This document shows positions 26,097-36,877 of a stretch of 64,000 nt of DNA, piece after piece. Position numbers and translations under genes: made by a program. Position 1 is the stretch's first letter; each line of letters starts with the position of its first letter. The DNA comes from Brachybacterium massiliense (lineage in GTDB: Bacteria; Actinomycetota; Actinomycetes; Actinomycetales; Dermabacteraceae). The notes beneath the pieces were generated by a model. That model was not told the DNA's origin and ran no database searches. It saw nothing but the letters and a program-made list of their open reading frames with translations. Where the stretch lies: the NCBI RefSeq assembly GCF_900184245.1, contig NZ_FXXB01000007.1, positions 124,001 through 188,000 on the forward strand, in the 5' to 3' direction.

Positions 26097-27113
26097 ATGA
26101 GCGAGAACCCGATCCGGCCCGTGTCCCAGCCCTCGATCCGACTGACCACCATGGCGCACGGCGGCGGCTGCGCCTCGAAGATCCCGCCGGGCGAGCTCGA
26201 GGAGGTCGTCTCCACCCTCTCCGGCCAGGACTACCAGCAGGTGATCGTGGGGCTGGACGACGGCGACGACGCCGCCGCGGTGCGGATCGGCGAGGACGGC
26301 GCCACCGCCGTGCTCTCGACCGCAGACTTCTTCACCCCCGTGGTCGATGACGCCTTCGACTGGGGCCGCATCGCCGCGGCGAACGCGCTCTCGGACATCT
26401 ACGCGATGGGCGGGGACCCGGTGGTGGCGATCAACCTGGTGGGCTGGCCGCGCGAGGTGCTCCCCTACGAGCTGCTGCAGGAGGTGCTCGCCGGCGGTCT
26501 CGCCGTCGCGAAGCAGGCGGGCGTGCCGGTGATCGGCGGGCACTCGGTGGACGATCCCGAGCCGAAATACGGCATGGCGGTCACCGGCACCGGCGATCCG
26601 GAGCGTCTGCTGCGCAACGATGCCGCCGAGCCGGGGCTGCCGATCACCCTGACCAAGCCGCTCGGGGTGGGTCTGCTGAATAACCGGCACAAGTCCACTG
26701 GCGAGGTGTTCGCCGCCGCGGTCGAGACGATGACGACGCTGAACCGGGACGCCTCGAAGGCGGCGCTCGCGGCCGGGGCTCGGGCGGCCACGGATGTGAC
26801 GGGTTTCGGGCTGCTGGGCCACCTGTTCAAGATGGGCCGTGCCTCCGGGGTGGGCATGGTGATCGAGCGGGCCGCGGTGCCGCTGGTCGAGGGCGCGGCC
26901 GAGGCGCTGCGGGACGGCTTCGTCTCGGGCGGGACGCGCCGGAACCTGGACTGGGTGCGTGAGGACGTGCGGGCGGGCGCGGGCATCGGCGAGGAGGATC
27001 TGCTGCTGCTCGCCGATGCGCAGACCTCCGGGGGCCTGCTGGTCATCGGCGAGGTGCCCGGCTATCCGATCATCGGCGAGACCGTCGAGGGCGCGGGCAT
27101 CGACGTGCGCTGA
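26097..27113 (+). CDS. selD: selenide, water dikinase (selenophosphate synthetase)
   Basis: 338 residues; makes selenophosphate from selenide and ATP, the donor used by SelA. The N-terminal GGGCASK carries Cys25 and Lys28, aligning with the catalytic Cys17/Lys20 of E. coli SelD, so this is the Cys form and does not itself need Sec. GLDDGDDAA and NALSDIYAMGG are the AIRS-family ATP/Mg motifs. TAGGCT ends 6 nt before the ATG (leaderless). It is divergent from tRNA-Sec and convergent to the formate dehydrogenase operon. Confidence 0.95.
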   Translation: MSENPIRPVSQPSIRLTTMAHGGGCASKIPPGELEEVVSTLSGQDYQQVIVGLDDGDDAAAVRIGEDGATAVLSTADFFTPVVDDAFDWGRIAAANALSDIYAMGGDPVVAINLVGWPREVLPYELLQEVLAGGLAVAKQAGVPVIGGHSVDDPEPKYGMAVTGTGDPERLLRNDAAEPGLPITLTKPLGVGLLNNRHKSTGEVFAAAVETMTTLNRDASKAALAAGARAATDVTGFGLLGHLFKMGRASGVGMVIERAAVPLVEGAAEALRDGFVSGGTRRNLDWVREDVRAGAGIGEEDLLLLADAQTSGGLLVIGEVPGYPIIGETVEGAGIDVR

Positions 27114-27142
27114 GGGCCTCCGCCGGGGCGGGCGGGGGCCCG
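27114..27142 (+). terminator. possible hairpin between selD and the fdh operon
   Basis: An imperfect GC-rich inverted repeat (GGGCC...CCGCC with GGGCGG...GGCCC) in the 30-bp gap between the two convergent stop codons. No T-run follows. Confidence 0.35.
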
Positions 27143-27143
27143 C

Positions 27144-28262
27144 TCAGCCCACGGTGGTGATCGAGTCGTCGCTGATGCCCGCGGCACGGCGCGCGGCCAG
27201 GCGCTCCTTCTGCGGCTCGATCACGCGGCGCGGATCCTTGACCGACTCGAGACCGGCGTGGAGCACCCCGAAGCGGGTCAGGGCCGAGGAGGCCAGCAGG
27301 GCGGCGCCGCTCGCCGCGGCGATCCACCGGTTCCTCCCGCCGAGCACCGTGCCGATGCCTCCCACGATCGCGAGGCGCTCGGCCCACGTCAGCATGGTCC
27401 CGGGCCGGCCGGTCTCGAGGGGCTCAGCCTCGAGCGGATGCATCGACTCCTTCATGCGGTGCATGGAGACCACGTCCCCGACCACCCCGGCGGTGGCGAG
27501 GAGGCGTGCCGGTCCGGTCTCCGCGACGGGGCTGGTGACCATCGCGGCACCGCCCGCGGCGAGGCTCGCCGAGGAGACGAACAGGTAGGACAGGTGCCCG
27601 CGTCCGGCCTCCCAGGTGGGGACCACGGTGTTGCCCAGCAGCGCACCGGTGTACGAGGCGAGCACCGGTGCGAGCACCACCTGTCCGAGGGCGGCGGGCC
27701 CCTCTGCGGCGCCCAGCAGGGGGCGCAGAGGGCCGAGCGGGAGGCGCTGGCCGCTCATCCGGTCCACCTCGAGCGCGCCGAGCACGCCGGAGAAGGTGCC
27801 GAAGCCGCCCACGATCCAGGTGCCGAGGCTCATCGGGGAGGTCACCTTGACGGTGCGCATCATGTTCAAGAAGCGTTCCGGCCGGCCCAGGTCCTCGATC
27901 AGGGCGAGGGTGCCGAGCCCCACCGTGCCGAGCGCGGTGAGACGAGCGTTGCGGCGCAGGGCGGGGCGCTCGGTGCACTGGGCGCCGAAGGCGAGCATGC
28001 TCGAGCCTGCGGCGACGCCGCCGAGGAAGAGGTAGATCGCGATCGGCCCCTTCCACGGCGGGGCCTTGACCACGGGGCGGCCGTAGTAGGAGTCGAACTG
28101 GTCGGCGCGCTCGACCTCGATGTCCTCGACGACGGCGCCCTCGCGGGAGCCGTCCCCCATGCCCATCTCGTGCAGTCCGCGTCGGCGCCTGCCCCCGCCG
28201 CGGCGGCGTCGCCGGCGGCCGCGCTCGGGCGGACGGTCGGCGTCCAGATCGGTGATGCTCAT
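27144..28262 (-). CDS. NrfD/PsrC-like membrane subunit of formate dehydrogenase
   Basis: 372 residues. A predicted integral membrane partner passing electrons to quinone, with about eight to nine helices from residue 75 on. GPIAIYLFLGGVAAGSSML is typical of the NrfD family. The first 60 residues are cytosolic and unusual: two Arg/Gly blocks (RRRRRRGGGRRRRG) and acidic stretches. The start ATG overlaps the fdhB stop by 4 nt (ATGA). Third gene of the operon; the arrangement is catalytic-Fe-S-membrane. Confidence 0.82.
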   Translation of the reverse strand: MSITDLDADRPPERGRRRRRRGGGRRRRGLHEMGMGDGSREGAVVEDIEVERADQFDSYYGRPVVKAPPWKGPIAIYLFLGGVAAGSSMLAFGAQCTERPALRRNARLTALGTVGLGTLALIEDLGRPERFLNMMRTVKVTSPMSLGTWIVGGFGTFSGVLGALEVDRMSGQRLPLGPLRPLLGAAEGPAALGQVVLAPVLASYTGALLGNTVVPTWEAGRGHLSYLFVSSASLAAGGAAMVTSPVAETGPARLLATAGVVGDVVSMHRMKESMHPLEAEPLETGRPGTMLTWAERLAIVGGIGTVLGGRNRWIAAASGAALLASSALTRFGVLHAGLESVKDPRRVIEPQKERLAARRAAGISDDSITTVG

Positions 28263-29260
28263 CGACGCGACCCCAGGAAGGAGAGGGCGACGGCGGCGAC
28301 CATGCCCGCGGCGGCGATCCCCGCCCGGGCGTAGGTGCGCGGCAGGGACTTCGTGGGGACCTGCGGGTCCGGCGGCAGGCCGTACACCTCGGGCTCGTCC
28401 AGCAGCAGGAACACCGAGCCGGTGCCGCCCACGCCGTCCTTCGGGTTCGCGCCGTACAGGCGGGCCTCGGTCATGCCGCGCTCGTGCAGGTCCGCGACGC
28501 GGCTGCGGGCGTCGGCGGTGAGGTCGTCGTGGTCGCCGAAGGTGATCGACTGGGTGGGGCAGGTCGCGGAGCAGGCGGGCTCCTCCCCGTCCACCAGACG
28601 GTCGTAGCACAGCGTGCACTTGCTGGCCGTGCCCATCCGCTCGTCCTTCTCCTCACGGTGGGCGAACGGCGAGATGGTGCCGTCGTCACGCCGTTCGATC
28701 ACGCCGAAGGGGCAGGCGCTCACGCAGGTGCCGCAGCCGTTGCAGACGTCCTGCTGGACCACCACGGAACCGTACTCGGAGCGGAAGATCGCGCCGGTGG
28801 GGCACACGTCCAGACAGCCGGCGTTGGTGCAGTGCTTGCACACGTCCGAGGACATCAGCCAGCGGAACTCGGGGGTGTCCGGCGGGGTGCGGTCGGTGCT
28901 CGAGAGGTCCCCGGCGGGCAGCGCGCCGCGGGTCCCCGAGGACTTCGGGCCGATGCCGGGCATGCCGAGGCTGACCAGCTTGCGGCCCGATTCGCGGGCC
29001 TGGTCGATCCGTTCCTGGCCCTGCTCGACGAAGGCGACGTGCCGCCAGGTGTTGGCCCCGAGCTCGCCGGTGTTGTCGTAGCTGGAGCCGAGGATCTCGA
29101 GGTTGCCGTCGATGGGGTTGCGGTTCCACTCCTTGCACGCGACCTCGCAGGCCTTGCAGCCGATGCAGATCGAGGTGTCGGTGAAGAAGCCCTTGCGCTC
29201 GTGCTCGTGGCCCCAGCCCGCCTCCGCGGCGGGTCCGTCCGGTCCGGAGAGCAGGGTCAT
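28259..29260 (-). CDS. fdhB: formate dehydrogenase Fe-S subunit, four [4Fe-4S] clusters
   Basis: 333 residues. Four cysteine clusters are visible: CIGCKACEVACK, CKHCTNAGCLDVCP, CNGCGTCVSACP and the split CTLC...CSATCP, matching the HybA/FdnH/DmsB family. A hydrophobic C-terminal segment (AGIAAAGMVAAVALSFL) may anchor it to the membrane, as in FdnH. No signal peptide. Translationally coupled on both sides: it overlaps fdhA by 4 nt and the membrane subunit by 4 nt. Confidence 0.93.
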   Translation of the reverse strand: MTLLSGPDGPAAEAGWGHEHERKGFFTDTSICIGCKACEVACKEWNRNPIDGNLEILGSSYDNTGELGANTWRHVAFVEQGQERIDQARESGRKLVSLGMPGIGPKSSGTRGALPAGDLSSTDRTPPDTPEFRWLMSSDVCKHCTNAGCLDVCPTGAIFRSEYGSVVVQQDVCNGCGTCVSACPFGVIERRDDGTISPFAHREEKDERMGTASKCTLCYDRLVDGEEPACSATCPTQSITFGDHDDLTADARSRVADLHERGMTEARLYGANPKDGVGGTGSVFLLLDEPEVYGLPPDPQVPTKSLPRTYARAGIAAAGMVAAVALSFLGSRR

Positions 29261-32200
29261 CGGTTCTTCATCTCCTTCATCGAGCGTTCGCCGCTGGGGA
29301 CCGCGCTGGCCTCCTCCGGTCCGCGCACCTCATGGGGCACGGTGCCGTCGGCGGGTCCGGCGCCCGGTGCCCCGGCGGCGCCGTCCACTGCCGGATCCTC
29401 GGACGGGATCAGCCCTGCCCGTCGTCGGTAGGCCTCCACCAGCCTCCCACGCTCCGGTCCGCGGGGGCGCCGTCCCGGCAGGAGGGCGCAGGAGTTGTTC
29501 TTGCTGTTCTGGATCTGGGTGTTCGCATCGAGGTTCATGCCGATCAGGTCGTTCGCGCCGTCGCCGCGCACGATCGCCTCGGTGCCCTGGCCCCAGTGGA
29601 AGGGCAACCCGATCTGGTGCACTGTCCGCTCCCCCACCTGCAGCGGCTTCATCCGTTCAGTGACCAGAACCTTCGCCTCGATCGCGCTGCGGGCGGAGAT
29701 GATCGTGGCCCAGCCGTAGGGCTCCAGGCCCACCTCGGCGGCGAGCTCCGGGGACACCTCGCAGTACATCTCCGGCTGCAGCTCGGAGAGGTAGGGCAGG
29801 AAGCGGCTCATCCCGCCGGCGGTGTGGTGCTCGGTGATCCGGTAGGTGGTGAACACGTACGGGTAGATCTCGCCGCCGGGGCCCATCGCGCCCGGGGAGG
29901 AGAGGTTGTCCTCGTCCTGGAAGGTGACCCGAGTGGGGTTGGACTGCTGCGCGTACAGCGGGTTGCGGATGTTCGACTCGGGCGATTCGTAGTGCGTGGG
30001 CAGCGGCCCGTCCACCATCCCGGTGGGGGCGAACAGCCAGCCCCGGCCGTCGGCCTGCATCGTGAAGGCGTCGGTGCCGGCGAGCGCGGCGGCCCCGCCC
30101 TGGGACGGATCGCCCGGGTCATCGGGTCGCTTGGTGAGCGGGAAGTCGGGGACGTCATGGCCGGTCCAGCTCCCGGCCTCCTCGTCCCACCACACCAGCT
30201 TCTTCCGCTCGCTCCAGGGGCGGCCCTGCGGATCGGCGGAGGCGCGGTTGTAGAGGATGCGACGGTTCGCGGGCCAGGCCCAGCCCCAGTCCGCGGCCAT
30301 CTCGTCCTGCTCCTGGCCGGGGGTGCGGCGGCGGGCCTGGTTGATCCCGTCGGCGTAGACGCCGGTGTAGATCCAGCAGCCGCCGTCGGTGCTGCCGTCG
30401 GCCTTCATCTCGGCGAAGGCCGAGAGCGGCTGGCCGGCCTTCTCGCCGCTCAGATGGCGGCCGTTGATCTCGGCGAGCACCGCCTCGGCGTCCGGCTCGC
30501 CGTGCTCGTCCACCGGGTAGTCCCAGGTGAGTTCGAGGATCGCGCGGTCCCGCGGGTCGGTGGAGTCCTTGAGCTTCTCCCGGATGCGGCAGCCCAGCTC
30601 GTACATGAACTGCAGGTCGCTGCGGGCATCATCCGGCGGGGTCACGGCCTGGTCGCGCCACTGCACCATGCGCTGGGTCTGGGTGAAGGACCCCGCCTTC
30701 TCGGTGTGGTTCGCGGCCGGCAGGAAGAACATCTCGGTGGCGATCTGCTCCGGGGTGAGCTCGCCGGACTCGATCTCGGGCCCGTCGCGCCACCAGGTGG
30801 CGGACTCGGTCATGTAGAAGTCGCGCACCACCATCCATTCCAGGTTCGCCATGCCCAGGCGCTGGAGACGTCCGTTCGCGGAGCCGACGGCCGGGTTCTG
30901 ACCGAACAGGAAGAACCCGTCGACCCCGCCCTCGAGCATCCGCATGGTGGTCTGGTAGGTGCCGTGCGCACCGGTCAGCTTGGGCAGGTGGTGGTAGCCC
31001 CAGTCGTTCTCGGCGGTCGCGTGCTCGCCCCACCATGCCTTGAGCAGGTTGATGGTGTAGATGTCCGCGTTCGCCCAGAAGCCCTTCTGCTCCTTCGTGC
31101 CGATCGCGCGGGTGAACTCGGCGAAGTCGTCCTGGCCCACCTTCGGCATCGGCAGGTAGCCGGGGAGGATGTGGTAGAGCGTGGGGATGTCCGTGGAGCC
31201 CTGGATCGTGGCGTGCCCGCGCAGCGCCATGATGCCGCCGCCGGGGCGGCCCATGTTGCCCATCAGCAGCTGCAGGATGCCGGAGGTGCGGATCATCTGC
31301 GCGCCGCCCTGGTGCTGGGTCCAGCCCAGCGCGTAGGCGAACATCGTGGTCCGCTGACGGCCCGAGTTCTCCGCGATGGCGGTGGCGAGGTGCTCGAAGT
31401 CCTCCGGGGAGATGCCGCAGGTGTCCTGCACCATCTGCGGGGTGTAGCGCGCGTAGTGGCGCTTGAGGATCTGGAAGACGGTGCGGGGGTGCTGGAGCGT
31501 CTCGTCGCGCTCGGGCAGTCCGCGCGCGAGGGAGTCCGCGTCCCCGGCGTAGGCCCAGGTGCCGTTGTCGTAGGTGCCGCTCTCCGGGTCGTAGCCGGAG
31601 AACAGGCCGTCCAGGTCCTCGGGGTCGCCGAACTGCTCGGAGATGATCGTCGAGGCGTTGGTGTATGCCTGGACGTATTCCTTGAAGAACAGCTCGTTCT
31701 CGAGCACGTGGCGGATCACGCCGCCGAGCAGCACGATGTCGGTGCCCGAGCGGATCGGGATGTGCCGGTCGGCGTTCGCGGAGGTGCGTGTGAAGCGGGG
31801 ATCCACATGGATCACCCGGGCGCCGCGCTTCTTCGCCTCGATCACCCACTGGAAGGCGACGGGGTGCGCCTCCGCCATGTTCGAGCCCTCGATGACGATG
31901 AGGTCAGCGTTGGCGAAGTCCTGCACGGACTGCGTGGCACCGCCACGACCGAACGAGGCTCCCAGACCGGGAACCGTGGCGGAGTGTCATATGCGGGCCT
32001 GGTTCTCCATCTGGATCGCGCCTGCGGCCGTGAAGAACTTCTTGATCAGATAGTTCTCCTCGTTGTCGATGGTCGCCCCGCCGAGGCTGGCGATGCCCAT
32101 CGTGCGCCGGAGGGGACGGCCCTGCTCGTCCTCGTCCTCCCAGTGCTTGCGGCGGGAGGCGATGAAGCGGTCCGCGATCATGTCCATCGCGACGTCGAGC

Positions 32201-32553
32201 TCGAGGTCCTCCCACTGGGTGCCGTATGGCCGGCGATAGCGGACCTTCGTCTGTCGCAGGTGGGAGTTGGCGAGCTGCTGGCTGGCCGCACCCTTGGGGC
32301 ACAGCCTGCCGCGCGAGACCGGGGAGTTCGGGTTCCCCTCGATCTGGATGACCCTGCCGTCCTTGTGGAACACACGCTGCCCGCAGCCGACGGCGCAGTA
32401 GGGGCAGACGCTCTCGGCGACTCCGTCGGCCTCGACGGTGCGCGGCGCGGTGCCGCGGGTGCGCGCCGACGTCACCGCGGTGCCGCGGCCCGTCGGATCC
32501 GCCCCGCGAAGCTGCCGGAGGACCGGCCAGTCGAGGAACGTGATGCGCGCCAT
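29257..32553 (-). CDS. fdhA: formate dehydrogenase catalytic subunit, selenoprotein (in-frame UGA)
   Basis: 1098 residues including selenocysteine 189, read from TGA at 31989-31987. Oxidises formate to CO2 at a molybdenum/tungsten bis-pterin. C50, C53, C57 and C85 (CPYCAVGC...CPKG) bind one [4Fe-4S]. After the TGA comes HSATVPGLGASFGRG, aligning with the region after Sec in E. coli FdnG/FdhF. No twin-Arg signal, so cytoplasmic. The start at 32553 follows TAGCAT by 7 nt (leaderless). The UGA splits the frame, so automatic annotation will call two ORFs or a pseudogene. An FdhD-type accessory protein is not in the window. Confidence 0.94.
31957..31989 (-). promoter_or_regulatory. UGA selenocysteine codon with SECIS-like hairpin
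   Basis: UGA at 31989-31987, then 11 nt, then a 7-bp stem (GGTTCCC with GGGAGCC, one G-U pair) capped by the loop GGTCT (31968-31964). E. coli fdhF SECIS has the same GGUCU apical loop and similar UGA-to-loop distance. It is predicted to bind SelB's winged-helix domain. Confidence 0.85.
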
Positions 32554-32563
32554 GACGGCCATG

Positions 32564-33076
32564 CTACCAACGAGGCGGCGTGCCCCGGAGGGACTCGTCC
32601 TCAGAGCAGATGCACGTCAGGCCGCGGCAGCGGCCAGCTCTCCTCGACGGGCGGCGGGAAGGTGGGGCACACCGGAGCTGCGGCGGGAACCCGATCCGGA
32701 AGACCTCCGGCTCGGGCCGGATCACCGGGCAGCGCGGGAGGTCGAGGTCGATGCGCGGGGGCCTCGGGAACGGGAAGGGCGCGGGGTGCGCGACCGCCAC
32801 GGGCGCTCCGTCGCCGGAGGCGCCGTCCTGCTCCTCGGCGTGGCAGTGCAGCTCCTCCCCGTCGGCGCGCAGCGTCTCGATCGCGTGCTGCAGGTGCCCG
32901 CGCACCCGGCCCCGCCAGTGCTCGCGGAACGCCTCCGCGTCGGGGCCGATCCAGGTGACGGCCCCGATCAGTCCGTCGCAGGTGGCCAGCAGATCCTCGA
33001 TGCGTGCGGCCGCACCGGCGCAGGCCGCCCCCTGTGCTCGCACCGCATCGGTCTGGGCGCCCCAGAACCCGTTCAT
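32564..33076 (-). CDS. WXG100-like (ESAT-6-like) protein with Pro/Cys-rich tail
   Basis: 170 residues. The first about 90 are helical with a central W-I-G (TWIGPDAEAFREHW), the WXG motif of type VII secretion substrates. The rest is Pro/Arg-rich with several Cys and no clear fold. GGGGGAG lies 6 nt before the ATG. Its TAG stop (32566-32564) is also the first three bases of the fdhA -10 box. No T7 secretion ATPase is in the window, so secretion is only inferred. Confidence 0.65.
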   Translation of the reverse strand: MNGFWGAQTDAVRAQGAACAGAAARIEDLLATCDGLIGAVTWIGPDAEAFREHWRGRVRGHLQHAIETLRADGEELHCHAEEQDGASGDGAPVAVAHPAPFPFPRPPRIDLDLPRCPVIRPEPEVFRIGFPPQLRCAPPSRRPSRRAGRCRGLTCICSEDESLRGTPPRW

Positions 33077-33189
33077 CGTCGTCTCCCCCTGTCGGACATC
33101 TTCCGTTGAGAGGAAACCTACGGCTCCGCGAGGAGACCGTCGATGGGGAGGACTTCCCATGCCGGCGCCCGGGCGAGGCGTGCGGCGGA

Positions 33190-33530
33190 TCAGCTCTCGG
33201 CCGGGGCCTCGTCGCGGATCCGCTCGTGGTGGCGGATCACCTCGGTGACGATGAAGCGCATGAACGCCTCGGCGAAGGTGGGGTCCAGTCCCGCCTGGTC
33301 GGCCAGCGCCCGCAGCCGGGTGACCTGCTCGCGCTCGCGCGAGGGGTCGGCCGGGGGCAGGCCGTGCTCGGCCTTGAGCATGCCCACGCGCTGGGTGTGG
33401 GAGAAGCGCTCGGCCAGCAGGTGCACGAGGGCGGCGTCGATGTTGTCGATGCTGCGCCGCTCCTCCAGGAGCAGCTCGCGGGCGCGCGCCGCGGCGAGGT
33501 CGGCGTCTCCGGGGACCGGGTCCGGACCGG

Positions 33531-33534
<4 letters not shown>
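33190..33534 (-). CDS. chorismate mutase, AroQ type II
   Basis: 114 residues; rearranges chorismate to prephenate for Phe/Tyr. The all-helical AroQ pattern is visible: [19 protein letters not shown] in helix 1, then [19 protein letters not shown] and a last helix with [20 protein letters not shown]. No signal peptide, so cytoplasmic. Its start overlaps the clpX stop by 4 nt (ATGA), an odd but common actinobacterial pairing without obvious functional link. Confidence 0.85.
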
Positions 33535-34871
<1,337 letters not shown>

Positions 34872-35021
34872 GTCCGTGTCCTTTCATCAGGCCGTCAGCG
34901 GTTCGTCCACCCATCCGCCGAGTCGCAGCTCGCGGCTCGCGGACGCTCACCACGGTACCGCGAGGAACCTGCCCAGGCCGGGGACGACGCGCCCCGGGAG
35001 GCGGGGCACGCGTGAAGCGGA

Positions 35022-35057
35022 GGCCCCTGACCGCGCCGGTGGGTGCGGTCAGGGGCC
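35022..35057 (-). terminator. terminator of the clpP1-clpP2 operon
   Basis: A perfect 13-bp stem (GGCCCCTGACCGC at 35022-35034 with 35045-35057) and 10-nt loop, between the clpP2 stop (35116) and clpX start. Confidence 0.75.
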
Positions 35058-35115
35058 GATGCTCAGGGGCGCGGCACTGGTCCGTGCGCCGGGCGGCGGC
35101 AGGACCGGTGGGCGC

Positions 35116-35832
35116 TCACTGGGAGATCTGCGAGCGCGGGACCTTGCGCGACTCGAGCACCTGGTCGACCAGGCCGTACTCGAGAGCGGCCTTGGCGGTC
35201 AGGATCTTGTCACGCTCGATATCGGTGCTGACCTGCTCCTTGGTGCGCCCCGAGTGGAAGGCGAGGGTCTCCTCGAGCCACTCGCGCATCCGCATGATCT
35301 CGTTGGCCTGGATCTCGAGGTCCGAGGCCTGGCCGCCGCCCTGGCCGCCCATCGCGGGCTGGTGGATCAGGATGCGGGCGTTGGGCAGCGCGAGGCGCTT
35401 GCCCGGCGCGCCTGCCGCCAGCAGCACCGCGGCCGCCGACGCCGCCTGGCCGAGGCAGACGGTGGTGACGTCGGGCTTGACGTACTGCATCGTGTCGTAG
35501 ATCGCGGTCAGCGCCGTGAACGAACCGCCCGGGCTGTTGATGTAGAGGGTGATGTCCCGGTCCGGGTCCTGCGACTCCAGGACGAGCAGCTGCGCCATCA
35601 CGTCATCGGCCGAGGCGTCGTCCACCTGGACCCCGAGGAAGATGATGCGGTCCTCGAAGAGCTTGGTGTACGGGTCCTGGCGCTTGAGGCCGTAGGCCGT
35701 GCGCTCCTCGTACTGCGGGAGGATGTAGCGCGAGCTGGGCATCGGGGCCGACGGGGCCATGTATCCGGCCTGGGCGGTGGGCAGCGCACCGATGGTGCGG
35801 GGATCGAAGGTCACGGGGTCTCCTTGCGTCAA
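35116..35832 (-). CDS. clpP2: ATP-dependent Clp protease proteolytic subunit 2
   Basis: 238 residues. Ser132 ([12 protein letters not shown]), His157 (HQP) and Asp208 (IERD) form the triad. Extra N-terminal residues (about 1-40) are typical of actinobacterial ClpP2. It pairs with ClpP1 in a mixed tetradecamer. The start is preceded by a purine-rich site (AGGAG, 6 nt). It follows clpP1 by 26 bp, and both are read from one promoter upstream of clpP1. Confidence 0.95.
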   Translation of the reverse strand: MTQGDPVTFDPRTIGALPTAQAGYMAPSAPMPSSRYILPQYEERTAYGLKRQDPYTKLFEDRIIFLGVQVDDASADDVMAQLLVLESQDPDRDITLYINSPGGSFTALTAIYDTMQYVKPDVTTVCLGQAASAAAVLLAAGAPGKRLALPNARILIHQPAMGGQGGGQASDLEIQANEIMRMREWLEETLAFHSGRTKEQVSTDIERDKILTAKAALEYGLVDQVLESRKVPRSQISQ

Positions 35833-35858
35833 GGGTGTCTTGGGGTGCCGGGGTGGGA

Positions 35859-36488
35859 TCAGTCGGTGCCGCCGCCGCCGGAGACGTCACTCGCGCCGGT
35901 GACGATCTTGTCGATGAAGCCGTACTCCAGGGCCTCCTCGGCGGTGAACCACTTGTCGCGGTCGGAGTCGGCGGTGATCTGCTCGACGCTCTTGCCCGTC
36001 TGCTCAGCGATCAGCCCGGCCAGGGTGCGCTTCATCGACAGGATGAGATCGGCCTGGATCTTGATGTCGGTGGCGGTGCCGCCGAGTCCGCCGAGCGGCT
36101 GGTGCATCAGCACGCGCGTGTGCGGGGTCGCGAACCGCTTGCCCTTGGCGCCGGAGGAGAGCAGGAACTGGCCCATCGACGCCGCCATGCCCATCGCGAC
36201 CGTGACCACGTCCGGCTGGATGTACTTCATGGTGTCGTAGATGGCCATGCCCGCGGTGATCGAGCCGCCGGGGCTGTTGATGTAGAGGTAGATGTCCTTC
36301 TCGGGATCCTCCGCGGCGAGCAGGAGCAGCTTGGCGCAGATCGCGTTGGCGTTCTCGTCCCGCACCTCGGAGCCGAGCCAGACGATGCGCTCGCGCAGCA
36401 GGCGCTGGTAGACGTTGTCGTCCAGCCCCATCGGGGTGTCGCCGGCGGCGGCGCGGGGCGGGGAGGTCAGGTCGTGCTGGGCGGTCAC
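35859..36488 (-). CDS. clpP1: ATP-dependent Clp protease proteolytic subunit 1
   Basis: 209 residues. Ser104 ([12 protein letters not shown]), His129 and the Asp in DRD (176-178) form the triad. First gene of the clpP operon, transcribed away from the NlpC/P60 gene. AAGGAGA lies just before the ATG. A GTTCGC-N5-GCG element at 36559-36572 resembles binding sites of the ClgR regulator that induces clp genes in Actinobacteria. Confidence 0.95.
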   Translation of the reverse strand: MTAQHDLTSPPRAAAGDTPMGLDDNVYQRLLRERIVWLGSEVRDENANAICAKLLLLAAEDPEKDIYLYINSPGGSITAGMAIYDTMKYIQPDVVTVAMGMAASMGQFLLSSGAKGKRFATPHTRVLMHQPLGGLGGTATDIKIQADLILSMKRTLAGLIAEQTGKSVEQITADSDRDKWFTAEEALEYGFIDKIVTGASDVSGGGGTD

Positions 36489-36877
36489 GGTGTCTCCTTG
36501 AATCCGGAAATCGTCGATGTGACGACTCTAGGCGCTGGGTGGCGGCGGCGCGGGCCCTGTTCGCCGCAGGCGCATTGCGCGCCCCGGCCCTTCCTCCGGC
36601 TCCCGGGGCTGCTGCCGTCGTCCCTGCGGCGACGGTCCGGGACGCCTCGGGATGTGGCCCGCCCCTCGGTGCTCGGTCAAGGCGGGGCGCATTACGGTCA
36701 CGTTCCCCCGGCATCGGTAAAAAGCGTCCCAAATCGACGGTCCGGCTCTGCCAAGCAGGCTGACCGGGCCCTGTCAGCGCTTCTACTGTGGCGTCATCGC
36801 CCCGAACGGATTCGGCGGCCCTACAGCCTGCAGTACACCCCGGCCCCGGCCGGGCCCGGAAGGAACGAACGCACATC
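36489..36877. promoter_or_regulatory. divergent control region between clpP1 and the NlpC/P60 gene
   Basis: 389 bp, no gene. On the clpP1 side there is a ClgR-like element (36559-36572) and a long GC-rich leader. On the plus side TACTGT at 36784-36789, with a CTGACC-like -35 about 17-18 bp upstream, could drive the NlpC/P60 gene with an 80-nt leader. A hairpin CCGAACGGATTCGG-like lies at about 36801-36814. I compared the leader with c-di-AMP riboswitches and did not find the conserved core. Confidence 0.4.

Noticed and set aside
31926-31990. fdhA interpreted as two genes or a pseudogene broken by a stop
   Set aside because: Both halves are in the same frame, the codon is TGA, the flanks align with Sec-containing FDHs, a SECIS-like hairpin follows, and the whole Sec machinery is adjacent.
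36690-36877. c-di-AMP (ydaO) riboswitch upstream of the NlpC/P60 gene
   Set aside because: Such riboswitches often precede cell-wall hydrolases in Actinobacteria, but the conserved core could not be found here; only a short hairpin is seen.
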